From contig NZ_FOZV01000005.1 of NCBI RefSeq assembly GCF_900116065.1, positions 72,001 to 136,000 of the forward strand: DNA of 64,000 nt, written 5' to 3'. This document shows, one piece after another, positions 33,221-40,290 of the stretch (position 1 is its first letter; each line of letters begins with the position of its first letter). A model generated the notes under the pieces. It was given only the letters and a program-made list of their open reading frames with translations, was not told the DNA's origin and ran no database searches. Source of the stretch: Brevundimonas viscosa. GTDB lineage: Bacteria > Pseudomonadota > Alphaproteobacteria > Caulobacterales > Caulobacteraceae. Made by a program: the position numbers and the translations under genes.

Positions 33221-33870
33221 CGCCGGCTCCCCCCGTCGTTGCGCCCGCCTTGGACCGGCGTCGCGGTCAGGAAATCGTCGCCCGGCACGTCGGGGAAGCC
33301 CTGGAAGTTCACGCCGTTGGAGAAGACGCCCGTGCAGGTCGCCCAGCGCCTGTCACAGGTCGCGCCGGGAAAGGTCGCGAGATCCACCCGGCAGCGCTCG
33401 TCGCCCAGCACGGCGTCGCAGTCCCGGCCGCAGGTTCGCCCGACGACGCGTTCGAGAGCCGCCAGCGGCCCCTCCAGTTCGGCCACGAAACGATCGCCCT
33501 CGCAGCGGATCCTCGCCAGGCGCGCCTGCTGCAAACGCACCCCCAGATCCGGCCGTCGCCAGTCGACCCGCCACAAGGCCACGTCGGCCCGATCGTACAG
33601 TCCGGCTTCGACATCCTCTGCGCGCAACGCCTCGTCATCCAGCCCGCCGGCGGCGGAGAGGGTCCCGCAGGTCCCGCCGATCTCCCCGTCCACCGCGCCT
33701 GCCGTCCACCCGCTCGCCGCGCGGCACAGCACGCCGTCGACGTCCAGGTCGCGGTCGTGATCAGTGAACCCCGACACCACGCCATCGCGCCGGGTCAGGA
33801 TCCAGACATGACACAGCGGCGCCGCTCCGCTCTCGATCCGGGCCGCCATTTCCTCCGGCACATGTCGCAT
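33217..33870 (-). CDS. GTA tail hub protein, DUF2163 (g13 equivalent)
   Basis: A 217-residue DUF2163/TIGR02218 protein, the counterpart of RcGTA g13 in the tail hub. The N-terminal part (ARIESGAAPLCHVWILTRRDG, then FTDHDRDL) is typical. A cysteine cluster in the C-terminal half (RTCGRDCDAVLGDERC, TCDRRW) matches the place where the family can hold a metal or iron-sulfur centre. It lies two bases downstream of the distal tail gene and overlaps g14. Confidence 0.93.
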   Translation of the reverse strand: MRHVPEEMAARIESGAAPLCHVWILTRRDGVVSGFTDHDRDLDVDGVLCRAASGWTAGAVDGEIGGTCGTLSAAGGLDDEALRAEDVEAGLYDRADVALWRVDWRRPDLGVRLQQARLARIRCEGDRFVAELEGPLAALERVVGRTCGRDCDAVLGDERCRVDLATFPGATCDRRWATCTGVFSNGVNFQGFPDVPGDDFLTATPVQGGRNDGGSRR

Positions 33871-33872
33871 GG

Positions 33873-34496
33873 TCAGACCCGAATCTCGATCAGCGGCACA
33901 GCCGCCATCCGACCCGCCTCGAAACTCTCCAGCGTCACCTCGATGCGATCGGTGTCGAACCGCACCGGAACGTCGAATTCGAAGCCGGCCGACACGGGCA
34001 CGTCCGCCGCCGGAGCCGTCTCCAGCGTCACAAGGCCGGTCGAGTCGTCGACGCCGAAGGCGCCGGTCTCCAGCCCGTCGACCGTCACCCGCACCGTCCC
34101 CGCCACCGGTTTGGAGATCCGGCGTTGCAGGGCGGACTCGCCCTCGCCGTAGCGCTTCACCAGCTGGAAAGACGTGCGCGATCCGTCGCCGACGCCAAGC
34201 GCCTGGTCGGTCGGCCCGGGAGCCTCTCCAGAGGAACAGGAGCGGTAATCCGCGAAGTCCCGGAACCGGAAGCCGTACAGCTGGCCTTTCCGAGCTTCAA
34301 AGAAGGCGGTCAAGGCCGCCATGTCGGACAGCGACCGCAGGGTCGCGCCGATCAGGTAACGCCGCCGACCTTCGGCCCACGGCGTGGACCGGCGCTCGAA
34401 GCCCGAGGCCAGGGTGACGATCTCGGTCCGCCTCTCGATTCCACCAGTCGAGCCGAACGCAAGTCGCGCCGGCAGCCTCACCTCATGAAAACTCAT
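33873..34496 (-). CDS. GTA distal tail protein, DUF2460 (g12 equivalent)
   Basis: A 207-residue TIGR02217/DUF2460 protein that in RcGTA forms the distal tail ring. The N-terminus MSFHEVRLPARLAFGSTGG is highly typical, followed by FFEARKGQLYGFRFRDFADYRS (key part QLYGFRFRDF). It is the first gene of the last GTA block. The plus-strand DUF805 gene separates it from the tape-measure gene, with 128 bases between the two divergent starts. It therefore needs either its own promoter or read-through across that gene. Confidence 0.94.
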   Translation of the reverse strand: MSFHEVRLPARLAFGSTGGIERRTEIVTLASGFERRSTPWAEGRRRYLIGATLRSLSDMAALTAFFEARKGQLYGFRFRDFADYRSCSSGEAPGPTDQALGVGDGSRTSFQLVKRYGEGESALQRRISKPVAGTVRVTVDGLETGAFGVDDSTGLVTLETAPAADVPVSAGFEFDVPVRFDTDRIEVTLESFEAGRMAAVPLIEIRV

Positions 34497-34624
34497 CTAG
34501 TCTCCTCGCGGAACAGACCGCCGGAAGCGCCAGGCGCCGAACGCCTCCGCAGGGGTTCCCTTGTCCGGCGAGCGGGGTTCGGTCATGGTTCGGGCCGCAA
34601 CCGCGTGTCAGGGAGGGCCGCTGC

Positions 34625-35110
34625 ATGACCATGGACTCTTCAACCCAGGTTCAGAGCTTCGACTGGAAGCATCTGTTCTTCTCGTTCGAGGGCCGCACCC
34701 GTCGGTCGCATTTCTGGATCGGCTGGCTCGTCTGCCTCGGGGCGGGCGTGGTCGCGGGGTGGCTTCCGCTGATCGGAGCCGTGATCTCCATAGCGCTGAT
34801 CTGGCCGAACCTCGCCATTACGGTGAAGCGGCTCCACGATATGGGCCACACCGGCTGGCTTGCGGCGATCCCCTGGGTCGTCGGAATCGTCGGCTCGATC
34901 GTCGCCATCAGCATGATGGGCTTCAGCGCAGTCATGAACGCGTCCGCCCTCGAGAACGAGGATCCCGCTGCGATCATGGCCCTGATCGGTCCGGCCTTCG
35001 GCCTGTTCGCCCTGATGTTCCTCGTGGGTCTCGGCTTTCTGCTCTGGATCGGTCTCACCGACAGCCAGCCAGGCGACAACCGTTTCGGCCCCAATCCGAA
35101 GGGCCTCTGA
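34625..35110 (+). CDS. DUF805 membrane protein inserted antisense in the GTA cluster
   Basis: A 161-residue inner-membrane protein of the DUF805 family. The signature FEGRTRRSHFWIGWL is followed by three or four transmembrane helices (residues about 38-60, 75-92, 95-110 and 130-152) and the C-terminal GLTDSQPGDNRFGPNP typical of the family. The function of DUF805 is not established. It is on the opposite strand to all GTA genes, ends three bases before the tape-measure stop, and so sits wholly antisense to any continuous GTA transcript. GGAGGG lies upstream of the ATG. Confidence 0.92.
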   Translation: MTMDSSTQVQSFDWKHLFFSFEGRTRRSHFWIGWLVCLGAGVVAGWLPLIGAVISIALIWPNLAITVKRLHDMGHTGWLAAIPWVVGIVGSIVAISMMGFSAVMNASALENEDPAAIMALIGPAFGLFALMFLVGLGFLLWIGLTDSQPGDNRFGPNPKGL

Positions 35111-35113
35111 AAC

Positions 35114-35638
35114 CTACAGCCGGCGCGCGCCCAACCTGACGGCGCGCGCCAGCATCTGGGCGATCTGCGCCTCTGAACGCAGCAACGCGGGCGCCCCGCC
35201 GTCCATGGTGACGTTCACCGTCACGCCCCCGCCAACTGGCGGCTCCACCGTCCCGGAGACAGCCGGCCGGAACACCTCCGGTCCGCGCTCCCCGACCAGA
35301 TAGGCGCCGCCGGCCGTCACCGGCCCGCCCTCGGCCCGACTTCCGGCGAAGACCGGGCCAAGCGCCCGCCCGATCGCATCCGACAGACCCCCGCGCGCGC
35401 CCGCGGCGGCGGCGACGGCCGCCAGCACCGCCCGCGCCAGCTCGGCCAGCGTCACCTCGCCGTCGGCCGCAGCCCGCGCGAGTGATCGCGCGAGGCCTTC
35501 GCCGGCCCGGCCAAAGGCCGTCTCGATCGCCTCCGCCGCCCGCTCCGCCGGTTCTCTCAGTCCTTCCAGCGCCGCCGCCGCTTCCGCCGCCTGCTCCGGC
35601 ACCCGACCGAGGGATCCGCCCTGGCTCCATTCATTCAT
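35114..35638 (-). CDS. GTA tail tape-measure protein (g11 equivalent)
   Basis: A 174-residue Ala/Glu/Arg-rich protein in the g11 position. The middle is helical (EQAAEAAAALEGLREPAERA) and the C-terminal part reads GGAYLVGERGPEVFRPAVSG, a motif found at the end of tape-measure proteins of this class. Tape-measure length sets tail length in phages, so its small size predicts a short tail. It overlaps the 58-residue g10.1 gene by eight bases. Confidence 0.88.
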   Translation of the reverse strand: MNEWSQGGSLGRVPEQAAEAAAALEGLREPAERAAEAIETAFGRAGEGLARSLARAAADGEVTLAELARAVLAAVAAAAGARGGLSDAIGRALGPVFAGSRAEGGPVTAGGAYLVGERGPEVFRPAVSGTVEPPVGGGVTVNVTMDGGAPALLRSEAQIAQMLARAVRLGARRL

Positions 35639-35807
35639 CGGGCCACGCCTCCGCCAGCCGCTCCAACTCGCGACGATCCATCGCTCCGGGCCCTTGGCCG
35701 GGCTCCACCAGCATCCGCCACTCCCGCAGCGACAGCCGCCAGAAGGCGTCCGGCGGCACCCCGGCGGCGAACGCCCGGCGCAGCATCTCTCCCCACGGCG
35801 TCTTCAT
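35631..35807 (-). CDS. GTA small tail-assembly protein (g10.1 equivalent)
   Basis: A 58-residue open frame between g10 and g11, read from the sequence itself. It starts MKTPWGEMLRRAFAAG, contains FWRLSLREWRMLVEP and ends LERLAEAWPDE. This matches the small rcc01693-like/TIGR02216 proteins of RcGTA, thought to be a tail assembly chaperone extension. Its start overlaps the end of g10 by four bases and its stop overlaps the tape-measure start by eight bases, so it is translationally coupled on both sides. Confidence 0.88.
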   Translation of the reverse strand: MKTPWGEMLRRAFAAGVPPDAFWRLSLREWRMLVEPGQGPGAMDRRELERLAEAWPDE

Positions 35808-36094
35808 CCCGCCGCCGCGACGAACGCCCGGCTCACGGCCGCGGCGGCCTCCCGGGGATCCACGGCCGCCTGATCGAGCCCGTCCGCCGCTTCCAGCTCC
35901 CCACCGCCTCGAAGCAACGCCGCCAGCACGACCAGGAGATCGCGGGCCGATAGAAGGCGCAGGCGGTCGGCCAGGGCCGCGGCGCCCTCGACGCCCAGCG
36001 CCGCCTCGATCTCCGCCAGTGCGCCGAGCGTGAGGCAGAGCCGTCGCGGCTGGCCAGCCAGGTCGACCCGGACCTCTCCCCTTGCGCCGTTCAT
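35804..36094 (-). CDS. GTA family protein, tail assembly chaperone (g10 equivalent)
   Basis: A 96-residue protein in the position and of the size of RcGTA g10 (GTA-gcc family). It contains RRLCLTLGALAEIEAALGVEG, whose core LGALAEIEAALG is the family signature. In phages the tail assembly chaperone coats the tape measure before tail-tube assembly; that role is inferred. The start overlaps the major tail protein stop by four bases. Confidence 0.9.
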   Translation of the reverse strand: MNGARGEVRVDLAGQPRRLCLTLGALAEIEAALGVEGAAALADRLRLLSARDLLVVLAALLRGGGELEAADGLDQAAVDPREAAAAVSRAFVAAAG

Positions 36095-36504
36095 CCGATC
36101 GCCTCGAAGCTCATCTCTCCGGCGCTGGCCAGGCTTATGGCGAAGCTCGCCTCCCCCTCATGCTCGCCGGCATATTCCAGCGCGGCGACCAGGAACGGCC
36201 CCTCCAGTTGCCCGAAATCCGGCACGATCAGCCGCCAGCGGCGCGCCGACTGGTCGAAGAAGGCCTCCCGGATCAGCGCATCCGACGCCGCGTCGCGGAA
36301 GATTCCCTGCCCGCTCACCGCCGCTGACTTCACGCCGGCGCCCGCCAGCAGTTCGCGCCACCGGCCGGCGCTGTCGCCGTCGGTCGCGTCCACCGTCCGC
36401 GCGTTCAGCGCGATGGTCCGCGCTCTCAGCCCGGCGACGGTGATGAACGTCCCCGGAGCGTCCTCGATCTTCAACAGGATGTCCCTGCCTCGCTGCGCCG
36501 CCAT
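36091..36504 (-). CDS. GTA major tail tube protein (g9 equivalent)
   Basis: A 137-residue major tail protein. MAAQRGRDILLKIED and FITVAGLRARTIALN are the typical opening of the GTA tail-tube subunit, which has the beta-barrel fold shared by siphophage tubes. The closing SLASAGEMSFEAI is also typical. It forms the hexameric tube. It follows the tail terminator gene by ten bases and is coupled to g10. Confidence 0.93.
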   Translation of the reverse strand: MAAQRGRDILLKIEDAPGTFITVAGLRARTIALNARTVDATDGDSAGRWRELLAGAGVKSAAVSGQGIFRDAASDALIREAFFDQSARRWRLIVPDFGQLEGPFLVAALEYAGEHEGEASFAISLASAGEMSFEAIG

Positions 36505-36514
36505 GGCGATCTCC

Positions 36515-36913
36515 TCACATGTCCTCGGTCACGGCGCGCACCCGCATCACCGCATAGGTTCGATGCCCGGCCGGAGAGGGCCAGACGTCGGCGAACCGGA
36601 CGCCCACATCGACCGTGCGCACCCCGTCCGCCTGCAGCGCCGCATCGGACAGGCTCATGCGGATCGCCGCGACGATCGCCTTGGCCTCCTCGCTTCCGCG
36701 GAAGCGGGACACCGCCTTCAGCGTGAGCGCGTGCTCCACCCCGCCGCCTTCGCCGGGCAGCGGACGGCTTTCGCTGCGCCCGATCACGAGGTGCGGGTGC
36801 TCTGGGTTCTCCGGCGCCGCGTCCCACTGTCGATCGGCCAGCAGGGCCGAGACCCCCGGATCGGCGCGCAGGTGCGCCAGCAGCGCCTTCTGCAGCGCGC
36901 GTTCATGCATCAT
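36515..36913 (-). CDS. GTA tail terminator, DUF3168 (g8 equivalent)
   Basis: A 132-residue DUF3168 protein. It begins MMHERALQKALLAHLRADPGV and contains HPHLVIGRSESR, as in RcGTA g8, the ring that caps the tail tube where it joins the head. The start overlaps the head-closure gene stop by four bases. Assignment rests on size, gene order and these motifs. Confidence 0.92.
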   Translation of the reverse strand: MMHERALQKALLAHLRADPGVSALLADRQWDAAPENPEHPHLVIGRSESRPLPGEGGGVEHALTLKAVSRFRGSEEAKAIVAAIRMSLSDAALQADGVRTVDVGVRFADVWPSPAGHRTYAVMRVRAVTEDM

Positions 36914-37203
36914 CTCGGCCGCTCCAGATTCAGTATCGCCCGGCCGCCCACCGTCTCGCCGGAACGGATCCGCCAGTCGGCGCCGCCGAAGCGCAGCACG
37001 CGGCCGCCCTCCAGACGTGCATCCGCGCGCGTCTCGCCGGTGACGGTCTCCATGACGTGCAGCCCGCCGGCCTCGGTCCGCTCCCTGCGCCGTCGCGGCC
37101 CCAGCTTCAGCCAGACCCAGCCGAGCGGCTCATAGGTGACGCTGCGACCGCCGTAGGGCGTCTCCGCCTCCACCGCCTCCAGCAGTTCCGCCAGCGTCTT
37201 CAC
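36910..37203 (-). CDS. GTA head closure/head-tail adaptor (g7 equivalent)
   Basis: A 97-residue small beta-rich head-tail joining protein (phage_H_T_join type). MKTLAELLEAVEAETPYGG and WLKLGPRRRRERTEAGG are visible. It corresponds to RcGTA g7, sitting between the portal adaptor and the tail terminator. It is overlapped by four bases with both neighbours. Confidence 0.88.
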   Translation of the reverse strand: MKTLAELLEAVEAETPYGGRSVTYEPLGWVWLKLGPRRRRERTEAGGLHVMETVTGETRADARLEGGRVLRFGGADWRIRSGETVGGRAILNLERPR

Positions 37204-37466
37204 AGCCGCACCTGGCGATAGGGCGCGATCCAGGCCTCGACGGGCCGGATGGGCATGTCGCGCTCGCCGCGCTCATAGGCGCGCAGCACCAGCATCAGCA
37301 CCGCCAGCCGCAGCGGCGCCGGCGAGGCGGCGTCGAGAACCTGGCTGGTCTCCGCCTCGATCCGCGCCTGCGCCGCCTCGATCAGGGTCTGGATCAGCCC
37401 GTCCTCGGCGTCGTGCTCGACGCGCAGGAACAGCCTCGCCTCGGCGAGAGTCACCGCTGCGGTCAT
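37200..37466 (-). CDS. GTA head-tail connector (g6 equivalent, HK97 gp6-like)
   Basis: An 88-residue helical adaptor: TLAEARLFLRVEHDAED and LIEAAQARIEAETSQVL are typical of gp6-like connectors that dock under the portal ring. I chose the ATG at 37466 because GAGGTGG lies five bases upstream; a GTG three codons earlier overlaps that site. It lies 94 bases downstream of the capsid gene, the largest gap in the middle block. Confidence 0.9.
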   Translation of the reverse strand: MTAAVTLAEARLFLRVEHDAEDGLIQTLIEAAQARIEAETSQVLDAASPAPLRLAVLMLVLRAYERGERDMPIRPVEAWIAPYRQVRL

Positions 37467-37560
37467 AGGAACCACCTCGAATGGAATTGAAGATGGCGAG
37501 AAGCGCCAGGCGGAGGGGCTCCCCGCCGTCTGGCGCCTGTTGCCTGCTGCCTCCTAAGCC

Positions 37561-38799
37561 TCAGTTCGCGCTGAACTTCATCACCTTGATCGCGTCGAAG
37601 TCCTGCACGCCGCCGCCGACGCGGCGGGTGGTGTAGAACAGCACGTACGGCTTGGCGGAGTACGGGTCCCTCAGCACCCGCACGCCTGCCCGGTCGACGA
37701 TCAGGTAGCCGCGGCGGAAGTCGCCGAAGGCGATGGCGGGCGCATCGGCCGCCACATCGGGCATGGTCTCGATCTCGGTGACCGGATAGCCCAGCAGGCT
37801 TGCGGTCTCGCCCGCCCGCTGCGCCGGCTGCCAGATGTAGTTGCCGTCGGCGTCCTTAAACTTGCGCACCGTCGAGACCGTCCGTCGGTTCATGACGAAG
37901 CGCGCGTTCGGCCGGTACTGGGCCTTGGGCGCATAGACCAGGTCGATCAGCCGGTCGGTCGGCCCTTGCGTGGGGAAGGCCCCCGCCGAGCCCGAGGCGA
38001 CATAGCCGATCTCGCCCCAGCTTTGGCCCGCGTCGGCGACGATGTCGTAGTCGAGGAAGCCGCGCGGCTTGTTGAGGCCGTCGCCGTTGACGAAGGCCTC
38101 GGTCTCCTGCGCCGCGAAGGCGTCCTCCACCTCGCCGGCCAGCCATTCGTCCAGGTCGACGAGGGCGTCGTCCAGCAGCGTCTGCGTCGCCGCCGGGCAG
38201 GCGTAGAGGTCGGCCGCCGGGAACTCCAGCAACGCCAGCGTCGCCGGATCCGTCTCCGGCCGCGCCGCCGTCTCGGCGACCCACCCGGAGCCCACCCCCG
38301 CGATCGACACCGGCTTCCTGAACACGCCCGCCGCCACCGTCCGCACCGTCGAGATCTCGCGCATCGGCGATCCGGCCATCAGTCGCCGCTCGATGGCGCG
38401 CTCCGTCTGCTCGGGCACGACGTAGCCGCCGGAGTTCGGCGCCGTCGACAGACCCGCCTTCACCTCCAGGCCAACCCCGGCCCGCAGGTAGCCATCGAAC
38501 GCCGCCTTGGTCTCCTCTCCCGCAGGGGCAAGAGGACCGCCTAAGGCGGTGGCGGAGCTCTCGCCGATCGACGGCCGCCGCGCCTCGCTGGCGACCCGGT
38601 CCAGCCGCGCCTGCGCCGCCGCGACGGCCTGGTCGATCCGCGCCACCTTCTCCTCCAGCAGGGAGTCGGCCGACATCTTGCGCTCGATCTCGTCCAGCCG
38701 GGCGTCGTTGGCGCCTTTGAACGCCTCGAAGGCCGCCATCATCTCGTGCAGGGCGGCGCGCGCCTCCGGCGTGGCCGGAGCCTGTTTGGTCTCTTTCAT
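37561..38799 (-). CDS. GTA major capsid protein, HK97 fold (g5 equivalent)
   Basis: A 412-residue phage major capsid protein. Residues 1-75 form the delta-domain/scaffold coiled coil (LDEIERKMSADSLLEEKVARI), removed by the protease in RcGTA. The mature HK97 domain starts near residue 105 (STAPNSGGYVVPEQ) and ends with the YVLFYTTRRVGGGVQDFDAIK region. Residues 80-96 (ESSATALGGPLAPAGEE) are encoded by an in-frame copy of a dispersed palindromic repeat, exactly in the linker between the removed and mature parts. GGAG precedes the ATG, and only 47 bases separate it from a divergent gene. Confidence 0.96.
   Translation of the reverse strand: MKETKQAPATPEARAALHEMMAAFEAFKGANDARLDEIERKMSADSLLEEKVARIDQAVAAAQARLDRVASEARRPSIGESSATALGGPLAPAGEETKAAFDGYLRAGVGLEVKAGLSTAPNSGGYVVPEQTERAIERRLMAGSPMREISTVRTVAAGVFRKPVSIAGVGSGWVAETAARPETDPATLALLEFPAADLYACPAATQTLLDDALVDLDEWLAGEVEDAFAAQETEAFVNGDGLNKPRGFLDYDIVADAGQSWGEIGYVASGSAGAFPTQGPTDRLIDLVYAPKAQYRPNARFVMNRRTVSTVRKFKDADGNYIWQPAQRAGETASLLGYPVTEIETMPDVAADAPAIAFGDFRRGYLIVDRAGVRVLRDPYSAKPYVLFYTTRRVGGGVQDFDAIKVMKFSAN
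38512..38562. repeat. Palindromic repeat copy C, inside the capsid gene
   Basis: On the plus strand: CCTCTCCCGCAGGGG, then AGAGGACCGCC taa GGCGGTGGCGGAG. The layout is that of the intergenic copies near 6780 and 19231 (CCTCCCC..GCAGGGG..GGGGGACC-hairpin-GGTGG). It is translated in frame on the other strand as capsid residues 80-96, without stop codons. Confidence 0.72.
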
Positions 38800-38846
38800 G
38801 ATGTCTCCGCTTCTCAGGAACCGCGCATCGCGGTTAGGGTCCGGAG

Positions 38847-39662
38847 GTGACGCGCACGCCCCGGGAAACTCTCCACGTCCAGCCGGACCGCCGCACGGGC
38901 GGCTACACTCGCCTCGAACGGACGGTGATGGACGCCCTCGCCCGCGAACTCCGCAGCGAAGCGCCTGACCTTGCGGCCCAGTTTGCCGCCAGCCGGCCCA
39001 CCGTCCGCCGCAACTCCGGCTTCGGCGTCTTCACCGAGGTCCTCGTCCCGCCGGAGCGGCCGACCTCCGGGCCGACCGGCGAGTTCGGAACGGTCCACGT
39101 CGTGATCTCCGGCCTCGCCGATCCGGTGGCCTTCCGCGCCCGCCTGCGAAACGGCCGGCTGCTTGGACTGCTCGGCGACAGCTACGGACGGGACACCCGC
39201 TCCACCGACTTTGCATCGGTCCCCTTCGATCAGGTCTTCACCGTCGACGCGACGGGACGCTCCGTACCCTTCGAAGTCGCTTCACAGACCGTTCGCCCGC
39301 CTGCACCGCGCCCCGTCCAGCCAGCGCCGGCTCCGCCGTCACGCCCCCCGGAACCCGTCCTCGTTCAGCTCCGTACCGGTGCGACGCCGCCGCCGCGCCC
39401 AGGTCCTGCGCAGGAGCCCGCGTCGTCCCCCGCTTCATCCGGGGACCTCAGTCCCGAGGAACGGACCACCCTGCGCATCGGTCTCTGGACGGGCCTGTTC
39501 GCGCTGGGATCGATCCTCGTTCTGGTCTTCGAGGTCCCGATCCCCTTCGTCTTCATCGCCGCCTTCGTCGCGGGCCGCTTCTTCCAGACCGATCGCGGCC
39601 TCGACCTTCTCAGGCGAACGCTGACGTCGCTTCAGCAGGCGGCACGGGAACGGCAGGCCTGA
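38847..39662 (+). CDS. Unrecognised Pro-rich membrane-anchored protein inserted in the GTA cluster
   Basis: A 271-residue protein that I do not recognise. Residues 1-140 look like a folded domain (TRLERTVMDALARELRSEAP; FGVFTEVLVPPERP; GTVHVVISGLADPVAFRARL). Residues 145-205 are a Pro/Ala-rich linker. Residues 208-250 hold two closely spaced hydrophobic segments (IGLWTGLFALGSILVLVF and VPFVFIAAF-like), so the protein is probably membrane-anchored. The GTG start follows CCGGAGG. It is on the plus strand between capsid and protease genes, and its last 53 bases overlap the 3' end of the protease gene. Confidence 0.75.
   Translation: MTRTPRETLHVQPDRRTGGYTRLERTVMDALARELRSEAPDLAAQFAASRPTVRRNSGFGVFTEVLVPPERPTSGPTGEFGTVHVVISGLADPVAFRARLRNGRLLGLLGDSYGRDTRSTDFASVPFDQVFTVDATGRSVPFEVASQTVRPPAPRPVQPAPAPPSRPPEPVLVQLRTGATPPPRPGPAQEPASSPASSGDLSPEERTTLRIGLWTGLFALGSILVLVFEVPIPFVFIAAFVAGRFFQTDRGLDLLRRTLTSLQQAARERQA
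39425..39446. repeat. Hairpin-forming repeat-like segment in the Pro-rich linker
   Basis: GTCCCC (39425-39430) and GGGGAC (39441-39446) can pair across ten bases in the segment encoding SPASSGDLS. It resembles a short palindromic insert, but no second copy was found in the window, so its status as a repeat is weak. Confidence 0.35.
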
Positions 39663-40068
39663 ACCGGGCGCCCGGCAGCATAGGGAAGGTGACCAGCGAC
39701 ACCTCCCATAGATCCACCTCGACCAGCACCCTCAGGGCCCCGGCCCGGCGCGCCCGAACCGGCCGGAAGCCGATCGACAACCCGTCCATCGCGCCGGCCC
39801 GCGCCAGGGCGCCCGCGAACCTCGCCTCGGCCGACCAGTCCAGGATGCGGCCGCGGACCAGCAGCCCCTGCTCGTCCTCCGTCAATTCGTCCCACACGCC
39901 GACGACGGCGCGCCCCTCATGCTGGTGCAGCATCCGCACTCCGGCGGCCCCGGACCTCGCCAGGCTGGCGGCGAACGCGCCCCGCACCAGCACGTCCCGG
40001 TTCAGATCCGCGACGCCCCACAGAGAGGCGTAGCCCGAGATCGGCAGGCCCTCCGCGGCGCCGGTCAC
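39610..40068 (-). CDS. GTA prohead protease, HK97 type (g4 equivalent)
   Basis: A 152-residue U35-family prohead protease. ISGYASLWGVADLNRDVLVRGAF opens the fold; its core GYASLWGVADLNRD is diagnostic. The catalytic His is in MLHQHEG and the Ser in AMDGLSIGFRPV. It cleaves the capsid delta-domain during head maturation. The GTG start overlaps the g3.5 stop (GTGA). Its 3' end overlaps the end of the convergent unrecognised gene by 53 bases. Confidence 0.94.
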   Translation of the reverse strand: MTGAAEGLPISGYASLWGVADLNRDVLVRGAFAASLARSGAAGVRMLHQHEGRAVVGVWDELTEDEQGLLVRGRILDWSAEARFAGALARAGAMDGLSIGFRPVRARRAGALRVLVEVDLWEVSLVTFPMLPGARFRPAVPVPPAEATSAFA

Positions 40069-40289
40069 GACCGCGCCTCCAGTCGCCGCTCGATCCGCGC
40101 CACGCTGGCCCGCACCGCCTCGCCCTGCGCCTCCAGACGCGCCAGCCGCTCCGCCACCAGGCGCTGCTCCCCGACCCGCTCCTCCAGCGCCGCGATCCGG
40201 GCCGCGGCCCCGCCCGCCCACACCAGCCCACCCAGCGTCTGGGCCGCCAGCACGGCGATCAGGGCGACCGGCAATCTCAGACGCTCCAT
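40065..40289 (-). CDS. Small GTA protein between portal and protease (g3.5 equivalent)
   Basis: A 74-residue protein with one N-terminal transmembrane helix (LPVALIAVLAAQTLGGLVWAG) and a coiled-coil tail (VGEQRLVAERLARLEAQ). It occupies the place of RcGTA g3.5. The ATG at 40289 starts one base after the portal stop and was preferred to an upstream ATG inside the portal gene. Its function is not known. Confidence 0.8.
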   Translation of the reverse strand: MERLRLPVALIAVLAAQTLGGLVWAGGAAARIAALEERVGEQRLVAERLARLEAQGEAVRASVARIERRLEARS

Positions 40290-40290
40290 C

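Noticed and set aside
34497-34624. Repeat copy upstream of the DUF805 gene
   Set aside because: CGCCTCCGCAGGGGTTCCC resembles one flank of the palindromic family, but the rest of the element is missing.
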